Origin: Eutrophocola salsuginis
Lineage (GTDB): Bacteria; Pseudomonadota; Gammaproteobacteria; Pseudomonadales; Pseudohongiellaceae
Reading direction: 5' to 3'
DNA length: 64,000 nt
Assembly: GCA_038147195.1 (NCBI GenBank)
Contig: JAYQTB010000004.1
Coordinates: forward strand, 1,736,001 to 1,800,000
Both the position numbers and the translations under genes were made by a program. The notes below the pieces were generated by a model that saw only the letters and a list, made by a program, of their open reading frames with translations, was not told the origin of the DNA and ran no database searches. This document shows, piece by piece, positions 41,363 through 50,197 of the stretch (position 1 is its first letter; each line of letters starts with the position of its first letter).

Positions 41363-41679
41363 TGTACTTCGGGTCACCACTGGCCATGGGTATGTTTCTG
41401 GTCCTGTTTGTCGGCAAGCAGGTCGGCATCTTTGGTGTCTGCTGGCTTCTGATACAGTGCTATAGCCAGGCTGCCTGAGGGCAGTTCATGGGAAAAGTTT
41501 TACGGGGGACCGTGCTGTGCGGAGTGGAGTTTACTATGAGTCTGTTCATCGCCTCGCAGGCGTTTGGGCAAGGCGGTGACGTTTTCAATGGCGAGACCAG
41601 GACCATCCTGCTGGCCTAAGTGTTCTCGGCAACCGCTGCCTATTTCGTGATGTATTTTTCCAGTAATCCTTCGAAATAA
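41363..41679 (+). pseudogene. nhaA: nhaA remnant (C-terminal part of Na+/H+ antiporter)
   Basis: Plus-strand translation from 41363 reads YFGSPLAMGMFLVLFVGKQV, then GIFGVCWLLIQ, as in the late helices of NhaA. A +1 shift gives LPEGSSWEKFYG, the conserved cytoplasmic loop, and shifting back in a run of G residues gives LCGVEFTMSLFIASQAFGQG, the strongly conserved last-helix region. A TAA then interrupts before AYFVMYFSSNPSK. So two compensating frameshifts and an in-frame stop mark a dead gene, and about three quarters of the N-terminal coding sequence is missing. Full NhaA is roughly 390-450 residues. Confidence 0.85.
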
Positions 41680-41693
41680 ACGGCTGAAAACGG

Positions 41694-42593
41694 TTAATCG
41701 ATTTCCAAGCTGTCCCGAATGATCTGCCAGGCTTCTTCCTCGTCATCCACGTAGTGGAAAATATCCGCATCATTCGGGCTGATCATGCCCTCCTTGACCA
41801 TAAAGTCGAAATCGATGACTTTTTGCCAGTAATCCCTACCAAACAATAGCACAGGCAGCGGCTTGATCTTGCCGGTCTGGATCAGGGTAAGCGCCTCGAA
41901 CAGTTCATCGAAAGTGCCATAGCCACCGGGAAAGATCACCAGGGCGCGGGCCCTGAGCATGAAATGCATCTTGCGTATGGCGAAATAATGGAATTGGAAA
42001 CAAAGCTCCGGAGTGATATAGGGATTCGGCGTCTGTTCATGCGGCAGCACGATGTTGAGGCCGACAGTTTCCGCGCCGGCTTCCTGTGCGCCGCGATTCG
42101 CTGCTTCCATGATGCCTGGTCCGCCACCGGTGACCACATGCAGGCAGGGGCATTCCTCGCAACCGGAACGCTCGCTGATCAAATGTCCCAACCGGCGCGC
42201 CTGTTCATAATAAGTGGCATGGCGTATTTCCACTTCCGCCCGCGCCAGTTGCTGCAGCAGGGCCTTGTCCTTTGGTTCATTTTGCAGGGCCTTGTTGAGC
42301 ATATCCCTGCGCTGGATGGCTTTTTCCATGTCACTGGTGCGGGCACTGCCGAAAATGACCACGGTGTGGTTGATGCCACGCTCCTGCAGCAATAATTCGG
42401 GCTTGGATAATTCCAGTAAAAACCGTACCGGGCGCATCTCGTCGCGCAGCAGGAAATCGATATCGTCATACGCCAACTTGTAGGCGGGCGAGTTGATCTG
42501 GCCCACTGCTATTTCACTGCCTTCACGTCGGGCATGACGCCTATCCTCGGCAGCCGAATGGAAAAGGTGACCAGGGTTTTTGCGATTGGGCAT
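41694..42593 (-). CDS. LOG-family protein (possible nucleoside-5'-monophosphate phosphoribohydrolase)
   Basis: A 299-residue Rossmann-fold protein of the TIGR00730/LOG group, longer form. VVIFGSARTSDMEKAIQRRD opens the fold, VVTGGGPGIMEAANRGAQEA binds the nucleotide phosphate and FPGGYGTFDELFEALTLIQT holds the PGGxGTxxE signature with the catalytic Glu. Family members release ribose-5-phosphate from AMP or cytokinin nucleotides; older databases call them lysine decarboxylases, which is not supported. It is divergent from the amidotransferase gene. Confidence 0.87.
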   Translation of the reverse strand: MPNRKNPGHLFHSAAEDRRHARREGSEIAVGQINSPAYKLAYDDIDFLLRDEMRPVRFLLELSKPELLLQERGINHTVVIFGSARTSDMEKAIQRRDMLNKALQNEPKDKALLQQLARAEVEIRHATYYEQARRLGHLISERSGCEECPCLHVVTGGGPGIMEAANRGAQEAGAETVGLNIVLPHEQTPNPYITPELCFQFHYFAIRKMHFMLRARALVIFPGGYGTFDELFEALTLIQTGKIKPLPVLLFGRDYWQKVIDFDFMVKEGMISPNDADIFHYVDDEEEAWQIIRDSLEID

Positions 42594-42680
42594 GGATTTA
42601 GCTTTGGGGGCTCACTGTTATTTTTCTGTGTCATCATACATGATTCACCGTTAGGGAAGACATTTTGGGGGAACCATCAC

Positions 42681-43496
42681 ATGTGCCGTTTTCTCGCCTA
42701 CAGCGGGCCACCCACGCTAATGCAGAACTTGCTGTTGGACAGCAGCTATTCCCTGGTAAGGCAAAGCCGTCATTCACGCATGCGCTTCGAGCCGGTCAAC
42801 GGCGACGGTTTCGGGGTTGGCTGGTATCCGCAACACGATGACACCACACCCGGCACTTTCGTGAGCATCGAGCCGGCCTGGAGCAACCGCAACCTGCGCC
42901 AGCTCGCCTCGAAAATCCCGACGCGGCACTTCTTCGCCCACGTGCGCGATGCCACACCCGGCATGCCTGTATCCCAGGCCAATTGTCACCCTTTCCAGTA
43001 TTGTGAATGGCTATGGATGCACAACGGCTTTCTTGGCCAGTTCGACAAGTGCCGGCGCAGCTTTCTATCGGTGCTCACCGATCCCTCGTTCAACATGATC
43101 CGGGGAAACACCGATTCAGAGCATGCCTTTGCCCTTTTTCTGGATGAAATAGGCCATAACTACAATGGCGGCATTTACCAGGCCGACGCGGCCCACATAG
43201 TGGATGCAATAGGCAACACGCTGCGGCGCATCCAGAAAATCCGCCATGTCGCCGGTTGCGACACCGAGGCACACATGAACTTTGCGGTGACCAACGGCAG
43301 GACCTCTCTGTTTACCCGTTACAGCTCGCATGGGGACAGGCCGCCACCCACCCTGTTCTATAACTGTGAGGATGACACCTGCATCATCGCCTCGGAACCG
43401 TTGTCGGAATCGGCCAACTGGACGCCAGTGGATGCCGGGCAGGTGTTGGTGCTGGAGGAAGGCAGGCCGCTGGACGTGCGGGCGCTGGAGATCTGA
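42681..43496 (+). CDS. Class II glutamine amidotransferase (YafJ-like)
   Basis: A 271-residue Ntn-type amidotransferase domain protein. The ATG at 42681, preceded by GGGGGAA, gives MCRFLAYSGPPTLMQNLLLD with the nucleophile at Cys2; the upstream in-frame extension would bury this Cys and is rejected. VNGDGFGVGWY, FAHVRDATPGMPVSQANCHP and WMHNGFLGQFDKCRR are the other glutaminase motifs. No synthase domain is attached, so the acceptor of the ammonia is unknown. It ends 17 bases from the convergent murU. Confidence 0.88.
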   Translation: MCRFLAYSGPPTLMQNLLLDSSYSLVRQSRHSRMRFEPVNGDGFGVGWYPQHDDTTPGTFVSIEPAWSNRNLRQLASKIPTRHFFAHVRDATPGMPVSQANCHPFQYCEWLWMHNGFLGQFDKCRRSFLSVLTDPSFNMIRGNTDSEHAFALFLDEIGHNYNGGIYQADAAHIVDAIGNTLRRIQKIRHVAGCDTEAHMNFAVTNGRTSLFTRYSSHGDRPPPTLFYNCEDDTCIIASEPLSESANWTPVDAGQVLVLEEGRPLDVRALEI

Positions 43497-43513
43497 GGTA
43501 TTTACAGCTGGCG

Positions 43514-44197
43514 TTATTCCATCAACAAAGCATCCAATTCCTTAAGCCGCTCCGGCGTACCGATGTCGAACCAGCGACCACCATAATATTCGCCGCTTAC
43601 TCGTCCCTCCGCCATGGCCTGCTTCAACAGTGGCACCACCGAGCGCTTGCCAAGCGCAATACCGGCAAAAAGTGAAGGATGATAAACCGCGATACCGCTG
43701 AAGGTGAGCGTGTCTTCGCCTTCCTGTGCCTCCCTTATCTTGCCATCTTCCAGAACAAAGTCGCCCTCCGGGTGGTGAGCAGGATTTTTCACCAGTACGA
43801 GATGCGCATGCAGGTCGATACCATCAAGAGGCACCAGGCTGGCAAAGGGGAAATCGGTGAATATGTCAGCATTGACGCAGACAAAAGACCCCACATTGTT
43901 TCCTACCTGCAATATTGGTAGTGCCTGGATGATACCGCCGGCAGTTTCCAGGGGCTCGACCTCCCTAGACCAGGTAATGGTTACGCCCAGATCAGTACCG
44001 TCCCCGATCGCCGCTTCCACCTGCTCACCCAGCCAGGCGTGATTGATGACCAGGTTCGTGAAACCCGCCGCGGCGAGTTTCTCTATCTGGTAATGGATTA
44101 ACGTTTTACCACCCGCCTCGAGCAGGGGCTTGGGGGTCGACAGCGTCAGGGGCAGCATGCGCTCTCCCTTTCCGGCGGCCAGCACCATGGCTTTCAT
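43514..44197 (-). CDS. murU: N-acetylmuramate-1-phosphate uridylyltransferase
   Basis: A 227-residue nucleotidyltransferase. MVLAAGKGERMLPLTLSTPK binds the nucleotide, KPLLEAGGKTLIHYQIEKLA and NHAWLGEQVEAAIGDG follow, VNADIFTDFPF has the metal Asp and GGRWFDIGTPERLKELDALL ends the family. With AmgK upstream it forms the recycling route that makes UDP-MurNAc from scavenged MurNAc and bypasses de novo, fosfomycin-sensitive synthesis. The pair beside lptD is the arrangement known from Pseudomonas. Confidence 0.92.
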   Translation of the reverse strand: MKAMVLAAGKGERMLPLTLSTPKPLLEAGGKTLIHYQIEKLAAAGFTNLVINHAWLGEQVEAAIGDGTDLGVTITWSREVEPLETAGGIIQALPILQVGNNVGSFVCVNADIFTDFPFASLVPLDGIDLHAHLVLVKNPAHHPEGDFVLEDGKIREAQEGEDTLTFSGIAVYHPSLFAGIALGKRSVVPLLKQAMAEGRVSGEYYGGRWFDIGTPERLKELDALLME

Positions 44198-44231
44198 CCT
44201 TTTAACCCGCTTATGCTTGCTTTACATACAT

Positions 44232-45326
44232 TCATGATTGCTGCGCCCGGTTCGTAATGTTTTTCAGGCGCGTCCACAACAAGGGATAGATGTTATGCTC
44301 GAACCAGCGATCTAGGTCGTACAGGTCGGGGTAATCACTAAGCACTTCCTTGACGTAGGCAAGGGTTCGAGGAATGTCGTTTAGGTAACCCGGCTTGCCG
44401 TCACGCAGGTACAAGCGTGAGAAAATGCCGATGGCCTTAAGGTGGCGCTGCACACCCATGAGGTCGAAGCTGCGCAGGAATTCCGCTTCATTAAATTCGT
44501 CGATCACGCCGGCAGCGTGCGCCATGTTGGCGTACTGCAGGGCCCAGTCGCGTATCATGGATTTAGACCAGCTGATGTAACAATCCTTGATGAGCGAGAC
44601 CAGGTCGTAGGTGACAGGACCGATGACCGCATCTTGGAAATCCAGCACACCAAAATTGCCGTCTTCCTGGTACATCAGATTGCGGGAATGGTAATCCCGA
44701 TGCACGCACACCTGCGGCTGGGCCTGGGCGGCATCGATGAGCACGCCGAAAAAGTGATCAAGCAAGTCCTCATCCGCCTTCGACAAGCTGAGTTCCATGA
44801 TGCCACCGCAGAACCAGTCCCGAAAAAGCTCAAGCTCCCGCATGAGCAGGCCGCCATCGTACGGTGGCAGCAGAATGTCACTGTCTTCATGAATCAGCTG
44901 AATCTTTATCAGGATATCAAAGGCGTGGTTGTAGACATCATGAACTTCTTTTAGGCGCTCATTTTTTCTCAGTTCCTGTAACTGGCTATTAAGCAGCGTA
45001 TCGCCAAGGTAGGACAGGCACATGAATCCCAGTGCATAGTCGACACTATGCACGTGCGGCACATTCACGCCCGCCGCCTCGAATTTTTCGGCGATCTGCA
45101 CGAAGGCATAACAGTTTTCCTTGTCGGGCGGCGCATCCACCAGGACATAGGTGGTGTCGGAGGGACGAGCGGTAAAGTAACGGCGGAAACTGGCATCACC
45201 ACTCAGGGCGGCAATCTTTGCCATGTTGGCAGGTTCATCAAGATCCGGGAGGAGTTCAGTAAACCAGTTTTGCAGTTTAGCCTGTCTTCTCTGCAATACC
45301 GCCTTATCTGATTTTGGAGAAGCCAT
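44232..45326 (-). CDS. amgK: N-acetylmuramate/N-acetylglucosamine anomeric kinase
   Basis: A 364-residue aminoglycoside phosphotransferase-fold kinase. GDASFRRYFTARPSDTTYVL is the N-lobe, VDAPPDKENCYAFVQIAE follows, VCVHRDYHSRNLMYQ is the catalytic loop with Asp and Asn, and LDFQDAVIGPVTYDLVSLI has the metal-binding Asp. It phosphorylates MurNAc at C1 for MurU. The start at 45326 is preferred to 45398 because it aligns with other AmgK N-termini, though its Shine-Dalgarno is weak. It is divergent from lptD, with promoters in 45327-45454. Confidence 0.9.
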   Translation of the reverse strand: MASPKSDKAVLQRRQAKLQNWFTELLPDLDEPANMAKIAALSGDASFRRYFTARPSDTTYVLVDAPPDKENCYAFVQIAEKFEAAGVNVPHVHSVDYALGFMCLSYLGDTLLNSQLQELRKNERLKEVHDVYNHAFDILIKIQLIHEDSDILLPPYDGGLLMRELELFRDWFCGGIMELSLSKADEDLLDHFFGVLIDAAQAQPQVCVHRDYHSRNLMYQEDGNFGVLDFQDAVIGPVTYDLVSLIKDCYISWSKSMIRDWALQYANMAHAAGVIDEFNEAEFLRSFDLMGVQRHLKAIGIFSRLYLRDGKPGYLNDIPRTLAYVKEVLSDYPDLYDLDRWFEHNIYPLLWTRLKNITNRAQQS

Positions 45327-45454
45327 CAATAAGCCAAACCTTGATACCTTGCCGGGTTGAACTATCTGTAACCCGGGTAGCTTGTTTAGCCGGGCCATAA
45401 AAATTAGAATCTTTCGATGCTCCGCATTATGCCTTTACATAGGGGAATTTTGAA

Positions 45455-47887
45455 GTGATCCCCGAGTTCAACACTTCCGTCAAACCTACAAAAATCCTCA
45501 TCCTGATCAGCCTGGCATTCAGCCCGGAGCTGGTTGCACAACACGCCTTGACGCAGGCCAGCGACATCGACTGGGTCAGCTATGAAAACCTGAGTCCTGA
45601 ACAGCGCGCACTGCTACAGGACAATTGCTGTGGCATGTATGTCCCACCGGAATTACCAGAACTAGAAGGAGAGCCCGGCGCGGCCAACCTGACAGCCGAC
45701 TCCCTGGATGCCTCCGCCGTAAATCGCGTCAACCTCGAAGGGGACATCACGATCAGGCAGGAAGACATTTACATGCGCGCTGATACTGCCACCTTCGACA
45801 ACAACACCGGCAACGCTGAACTCGACGGCAACATCCAGGTGCGCAAGACCGGCATGCTGCTGGTGGGTACGGATGCGCAAGTGCAAAATGCCGGCGAACA
45901 CACCAGCATCAACAATGCCAGCTATGTTCTTCACGAGGACAATATCCGAGGTACCGCCGAGGTCATCACCTATACCGATACTGAAGGCATTATTACGATA
46001 GACAACGGCGCCTTTACCCGCTGCGAACCCGGTAATAATTCCTGGGTCATCGATGGCGAATCCATCACGCTCAACCAGACCACTGGCCGTGGTGTGGCTC
46101 GAAACGTCAAGTTGCGAATTGGCAACACGCCGGTACTGTACTTGCCAGTTATCACCTTCCCGATCAACGACGAACGCGCCACCGGTTTCCTGGCACCCAC
46201 CTTCGGCTCTACTCGTGACGGCGGTCTGGATGTTTCCACGCCCTACTACCTAAACCTAGCACCAAACTATGATGTCACTCTCACGCCACGCGTCATGACT
46301 GATCGCGGCGTCATGCTGGGTATGGAAGGCCGCTACCGTAGCCGACTGTCTATGAATATCCTTCAGGTGAACTACCTCCCAGGTGACAACCTGTACGATG
46401 CGGTGGAACTGCTACTACCAGATCCCGAGTCACCTCCGGTGGATGACCGCTGGCAGATCAACATTGACCACACCAGCCGTTTTACCCGCAACTGGCGAGG
46501 ACTGATCGATTATGCCGGCGTCAGCGACGAGGATTATTTCCAGGACCTCGGTAATACCGGTCTCTACACAACGACGCAGAGCTACCTGAGTCGTACCGGC
46601 GGTGTTGAATACCGCAACAACGACTGGCTTTTCCGCATCCAGGCACTCAGCTACCAGATCATCGATCCTACAATCCCGGAAAGCCGTGAACCCTACAAGC
46701 GATTACCACGCATCAATCTCAACGGCAGTTTCAGCAACGATCTGGGCTTCGATTACGGTGTTCGTACCGAGTACGTCAATTTTGACCGCGACCTGAACCC
46801 ACTTAACCTATCGGCAGGCCAGCTGGCAAGCGGCGCTATGGTCACCGGCCAGCGTCTGACCATCGAGCCGGAGGTCAGCTACCCCTGGTCAAGTCCAGGC
46901 GCGTTCGTAACCCCGCAAGTTAAGTACAAATACGCTTCCTACGATCTCGAGGATCCCACCAACGTGTACACCGATGATCCGTCACGTGGTGTGTTCGTCG
47001 GCAGTATCGACAGCGGCTTGATCTTCGAGCGGGACGTGGAATTTGCTAACACACCATTGATCCAGACACTCGAACCACGGCTGTATTACCTGTACAACGA
47101 GTACGAGGACCAGAGCGACATACCTGTATTCGATAGCTCCAACATGACCTTCAGTTTCAACCAGCTGTTCCGCGAGGACCGCTTCAGCGGCAAGGACCGG
47201 GTCGGGGATACCAACCAGCTGACCCTGGCCCTCAGCACCCGCTTCCTCGATGAGCGGGGCCGGGAAAAGGCAAGCGCTAGCATTGGGCAGATCCGTTATT
47301 TTGAAGACAGGCGTGTCACCCTATACAATGGATCTGGCAAATCCGAGGGGGAAAGCGGCTCCGCCGTTGCCTCGGAAATGACCTGGCAGTTTTCGGACAA
47401 CTGGCGAATGAATTCTTACCTGGAATGGACTCCCAGGGAAAGCAATCTCGAGGTCGGCAATTTTCAATTCCGCTACCAATCTGATATAAATCATCTCCTT
47501 AATTTCAGCTACCGCTACCGCGATGTCAGCGGCAATCCGATCACTGCGGCGGGATTCGACCGTCGCATCCGGCAGACGGATATTTCAGGCATCTGGCCAG
47601 TCTCACAGAACTGGAGCCTGATCGGTCGCTGGAATTACGACCATGCCAACGACCGTAATCTGGAAACCATTGCTGGGCTGGAATACAACAACTGCTGTTA
47701 CACGGTTCGCGTCGTAGCAAGGCAATGGATCGACAACGATGCCCTGTTTCATGGCAACGTTGACGACAACTCAGGCGTATTCCTGCAGTTTGAACTAAAA
47801 GGCCTCGGCAGCGTCCTAGGTGGTAATGTCAGCGGCATTCTGAACAACGGCATCAGCGGATACAGAGAACGGGAATATGTACGGTAA
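45455..47887 (+). CDS. lptD: LPS-assembly protein LptD
   Basis: An 810-residue outer-membrane protein starting at GTG with AGGGGA upstream. A signal peptide (ILILISLAFSPELVAQ) leads to a periplasmic beta-jellyroll (NRVNLEGDITIRQEDIYMRA, then IRGTAEVITYTDTEGIITID) and a long beta-barrel. Cys residues that form the inter-domain disulfides in E. coli have counterparts: CC at 58-59, a Cys in FTRCEPGN and a CC pair near residue 747 (NNCCYTV). With LptE it inserts LPS in the outer leaflet. It heads lptD-surA-pdxA-ksgA-apaG-apaH, the conserved envelope block. Confidence 0.94.
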   Translation: MIPEFNTSVKPTKILILISLAFSPELVAQHALTQASDIDWVSYENLSPEQRALLQDNCCGMYVPPELPELEGEPGAANLTADSLDASAVNRVNLEGDITIRQEDIYMRADTATFDNNTGNAELDGNIQVRKTGMLLVGTDAQVQNAGEHTSINNASYVLHEDNIRGTAEVITYTDTEGIITIDNGAFTRCEPGNNSWVIDGESITLNQTTGRGVARNVKLRIGNTPVLYLPVITFPINDERATGFLAPTFGSTRDGGLDVSTPYYLNLAPNYDVTLTPRVMTDRGVMLGMEGRYRSRLSMNILQVNYLPGDNLYDAVELLLPDPESPPVDDRWQINIDHTSRFTRNWRGLIDYAGVSDEDYFQDLGNTGLYTTTQSYLSRTGGVEYRNNDWLFRIQALSYQIIDPTIPESREPYKRLPRINLNGSFSNDLGFDYGVRTEYVNFDRDLNPLNLSAGQLASGAMVTGQRLTIEPEVSYPWSSPGAFVTPQVKYKYASYDLEDPTNVYTDDPSRGVFVGSIDSGLIFERDVEFANTPLIQTLEPRLYYLYNEYEDQSDIPVFDSSNMTFSFNQLFREDRFSGKDRVGDTNQLTLALSTRFLDERGREKASASIGQIRYFEDRRVTLYNGSGKSEGESGSAVASEMTWQFSDNWRMNSYLEWTPRESNLEVGNFQFRYQSDINHLLNFSYRYRDVSGNPITAAGFDRRIRQTDISGIWPVSQNWSLIGRWNYDHANDRNLETIAGLEYNNCCYTVRVVARQWIDNDALFHGNVDDNSGVFLQFELKGLGSVLGGNVSGILNNGISGYREREYVR

Positions 47888-47924
47888 TAAAGTAACAAGC
47901 GGGATCCATCAAACGGGCAAGGTA

Positions 47925-49202
47925 ATGCTGCGTCTATTGCTGATGATGCTGCCCTTGGCTGGCAGTTTTACCCATGCACAACAGCCGGTTTCCCTCGACC
48001 GTATCGTTGCTATCGCCGACAACGACGTCGTCTTGAAAAGCGAATTCGACATGCGGTGGAATTCCATCCAGGCCCAGCTTGCCAATATTCAGGGCCCGCG
48101 CCCTGATGAAAACGATCTGAAGAAACAGTTGCTGGACCAGCTCATCCTCGAAAACCTGCAGATGCAGATGGCCGGTCGCGCAGGCGTGCGCGTTGATGAC
48201 AACCAGCTCAATGCCGCATTGAACGGCATCGCTCAGCAGAACAATATGACTTTCGAGCAATTCCGTCAGTTGTTGGAAACGCAGGGCGTGTACAACACTA
48301 CACGAGAGCAACTGCGTCGCGACATCATCATGCAGCAACTGCAAACCGGTGCCGTTAACAATCGGATCGATATTTCACGCCAGGAAGTGGAAAATTTTCT
48401 GCGCTCGGAAGCTGGCCAGGCCGACATCGCCCCTGAGTACCGTATCACCCAACTTATGATCGAACATGTCAATGGTACCGAAGATGCCAGGCGCGAAGAA
48501 CTGGCGAACTTTCTCTACGAACAGATGCGCCAGGGTGCTGAGATCGAGCAGTTCATTGCCGCCGGCCAGGTCAGCGGCATCCCGGTGCGCGGCAGCGATC
48601 TTGGTTTCCGCAAAACCGAAGATATGCCGACCATCTTTCAGGAAGTAGCACCTCAACTGACTCTGGGTGAAATCAGTGCACCATTTCGAAGCGACAGCGG
48701 CTGGCACATTGTCCAGCTCAAGGACCTGCGCGGCGGCGCCAACTTGGAAATCCAACAGTACCATGTGCGCCATATTCAGATCGAACCCAACGAAATCCGC
48801 ACAGAAAGCCAGGCCGAAGCCCTGATCCGCGATCTCTACCAGCGCATCCAGAACGGTGAGGACCTCAGTGATCTGGCTCGCCAGAACACCGACGATGAGA
48901 GCTCCATGGTGTCCGGCGGCGATCTCGATTGGATCACCTTTGGCCAGTTACCGCCCGACTTCCTTGGCGTCGTCCAAAATCTCGAGGTGGGCGAAATGAG
49001 CGAGCCTGTTCACCTGCAAGGGGGCTGGCACATTATCGAGCTGATTGAAAAACGCATGCAGGATGTGACCCAGGAAAACATGCGGTACCAGGCTGAGCAG
49101 ATCCTGCGCCAGCGCAAGTTCGAGAACGAACTGGAAAACTGGCTCACTGAAATGCGTGATACCGCCTACGTCGACATCAAGATCGAACCCGAGAATCTCT
49201 AA
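47925..49202 (+). CDS. surA: Periplasmic chaperone/peptidyl-prolyl isomerase SurA
   Basis: A 425-residue exported chaperone. The start at 47925 gives MLRLLLMMLPLAGSFTHAQQ, a clean signal peptide; an ATG at 47877 overlapping lptD would add 16 residues and is possible. The N-terminal chaperone region includes LDRIVAIADNDVVLKSEFDM and QNNMTFEQFRQLLETQGVYN. Two parvulin domains follow (EYRITQLMIEHVNG to VQLKDLRGG, and YHVRHIQIEPNE to GGWHIIELIEK). SurA delivers outer-membrane proteins, including LptD, to the BAM complex. Confidence 0.93.
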   Translation: MLRLLLMMLPLAGSFTHAQQPVSLDRIVAIADNDVVLKSEFDMRWNSIQAQLANIQGPRPDENDLKKQLLDQLILENLQMQMAGRAGVRVDDNQLNAALNGIAQQNNMTFEQFRQLLETQGVYNTTREQLRRDIIMQQLQTGAVNNRIDISRQEVENFLRSEAGQADIAPEYRITQLMIEHVNGTEDARREELANFLYEQMRQGAEIEQFIAAGQVSGIPVRGSDLGFRKTEDMPTIFQEVAPQLTLGEISAPFRSDSGWHIVQLKDLRGGANLEIQQYHVRHIQIEPNEIRTESQAEALIRDLYQRIQNGEDLSDLARQNTDDESSMVSGGDLDWITFGQLPPDFLGVVQNLEVGEMSEPVHLQGGWHIIELIEKRMQDVTQENMRYQAEQILRQRKFENELENWLTEMRDTAYVDIKIEPENL

Positions 49203-50197
49203 TTAACACGCCACCCCTTCTCGCTGTCACACCCGGTGAACCCGCCGGCATCGGACCAGACCTTTGCCTGCAACTGGCAGCCGCGCGACCCGACCTCACC
49301 AAGTCGCTCGTCGTCATCGCAGACCCTGTCCTTATGGCCGAACGCGCCGGCATGCTTGGCATCAAGGTACGTATTACCGAATACTCAGGCACCGGCGTAT
49401 CACCAGGCGCTCTCAATGTTTTGCCGGTCGCACTGAAAACCCATTGCTATACGGGGCAACTCGACATCGCTAATAGCGCATACGTACTCGAAACCCTGGA
49501 CACCGCCGTAGCGGGCTGCATGGCCGGTGAATTCGGGGGTCTTGTTACCGGGCCGGTGCAGAAAAGCGTCATAAACAACGCGGGCATTCCATTTTCGGGA
49601 CACACAGAATACCTGGCCCAACTCTGCGGGCGCGATCACGTTGTCATGATGCTGGCCACAGAAGGCTTACGGGTGGCGCTGGCGACCACTCATCTGCCAC
49701 TCACAGCTGTATCAGGTGCCATTACTCAACCACTGTTGGAACAGATCATCAGTATCCTGGAGCAAGATCTGCGGGAAAAATTCGGCATCGATTCGCCGCG
49801 CATCGTAGTTGCAGGGCTCAATCCTCATGCCGGTGAAGACGGCCACCTGGGCCGCGAAGAGCAAGACATCATCATTCCCGTGCTGGAGCAATTCCGTCAA
49901 CAAGGCATCGACCTCGTAGGCCCCCTCCCTGCAGACACACTTTTCACACCAAAACATCTCGCTGGCGCCGACGCCGTCTTGGCCATGTACCACGACCAGG
50001 GCCTACCGGTATTGAAGTACAAGGGTTTCGGCCACGCCGTCAATATCACCCTGGGGCTGCCCCTGATACGCACTTCCGTAGACCATGGCACCGCACTGGA
50101 CCTGGCCGGAAGCGGCCGCGCCGAAACCGGCAGCCTGGTGTTTGCTATCGCCACAGCCCGGGAAATGGCCGGCCACTGGAACCGGCCCCATGCCTGA
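49202..50197 (+). CDS. pdxA: 4-hydroxythreonine-4-phosphate dehydrogenase (non-canonical start)
   Basis: A PdxA of about 331 residues in pyridoxal phosphate synthesis. VTGPVQKSVINNAG, FSGHTEYLAQLCGRDHVVMM, THLPLTAVSGA and GLNPHAGEDGHLGREEQDII are family segments with the metal-binding His residues. The first ATG in frame (49334) lies after the invariant N-terminus LLAVTPGEPAGIGPDLCLQL, so it cannot be the start. The frame is open back to 49160 but has no ATG, GTG or TTG; the best candidate is ATT at 49202, which overlaps the surA stop by one base (TAATT) and yields the usual length. Coupled translation from surA at an AUU codon is inferred; a base error is the alternative. Confidence 0.9.
   Translation: MNTPPLLAVTPGEPAGIGPDLCLQLAAARPDLTKSLVVIADPVLMAERAGMLGIKVRITEYSGTGVSPGALNVLPVALKTHCYTGQLDIANSAYVLETLDTAVAGCMAGEFGGLVTGPVQKSVINNAGIPFSGHTEYLAQLCGRDHVVMMLATEGLRVALATTHLPLTAVSGAITQPLLEQIISILEQDLREKFGIDSPRIVVAGLNPHAGEDGHLGREEQDIIIPVLEQFRQQGIDLVGPLPADTLFTPKHLAGADAVLAMYHDQGLPVLKYKGFGHAVNITLGLPLIRTSVDHGTALDLAGSGRAETGSLVFAIATAREMAGHWNRPHA

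Noticed and set aside
49334..50197. pdxA beginning at ATG 49334
   Set aside because: It would remove the invariant TPGEPAGIGPD segment encoded upstream in frame.
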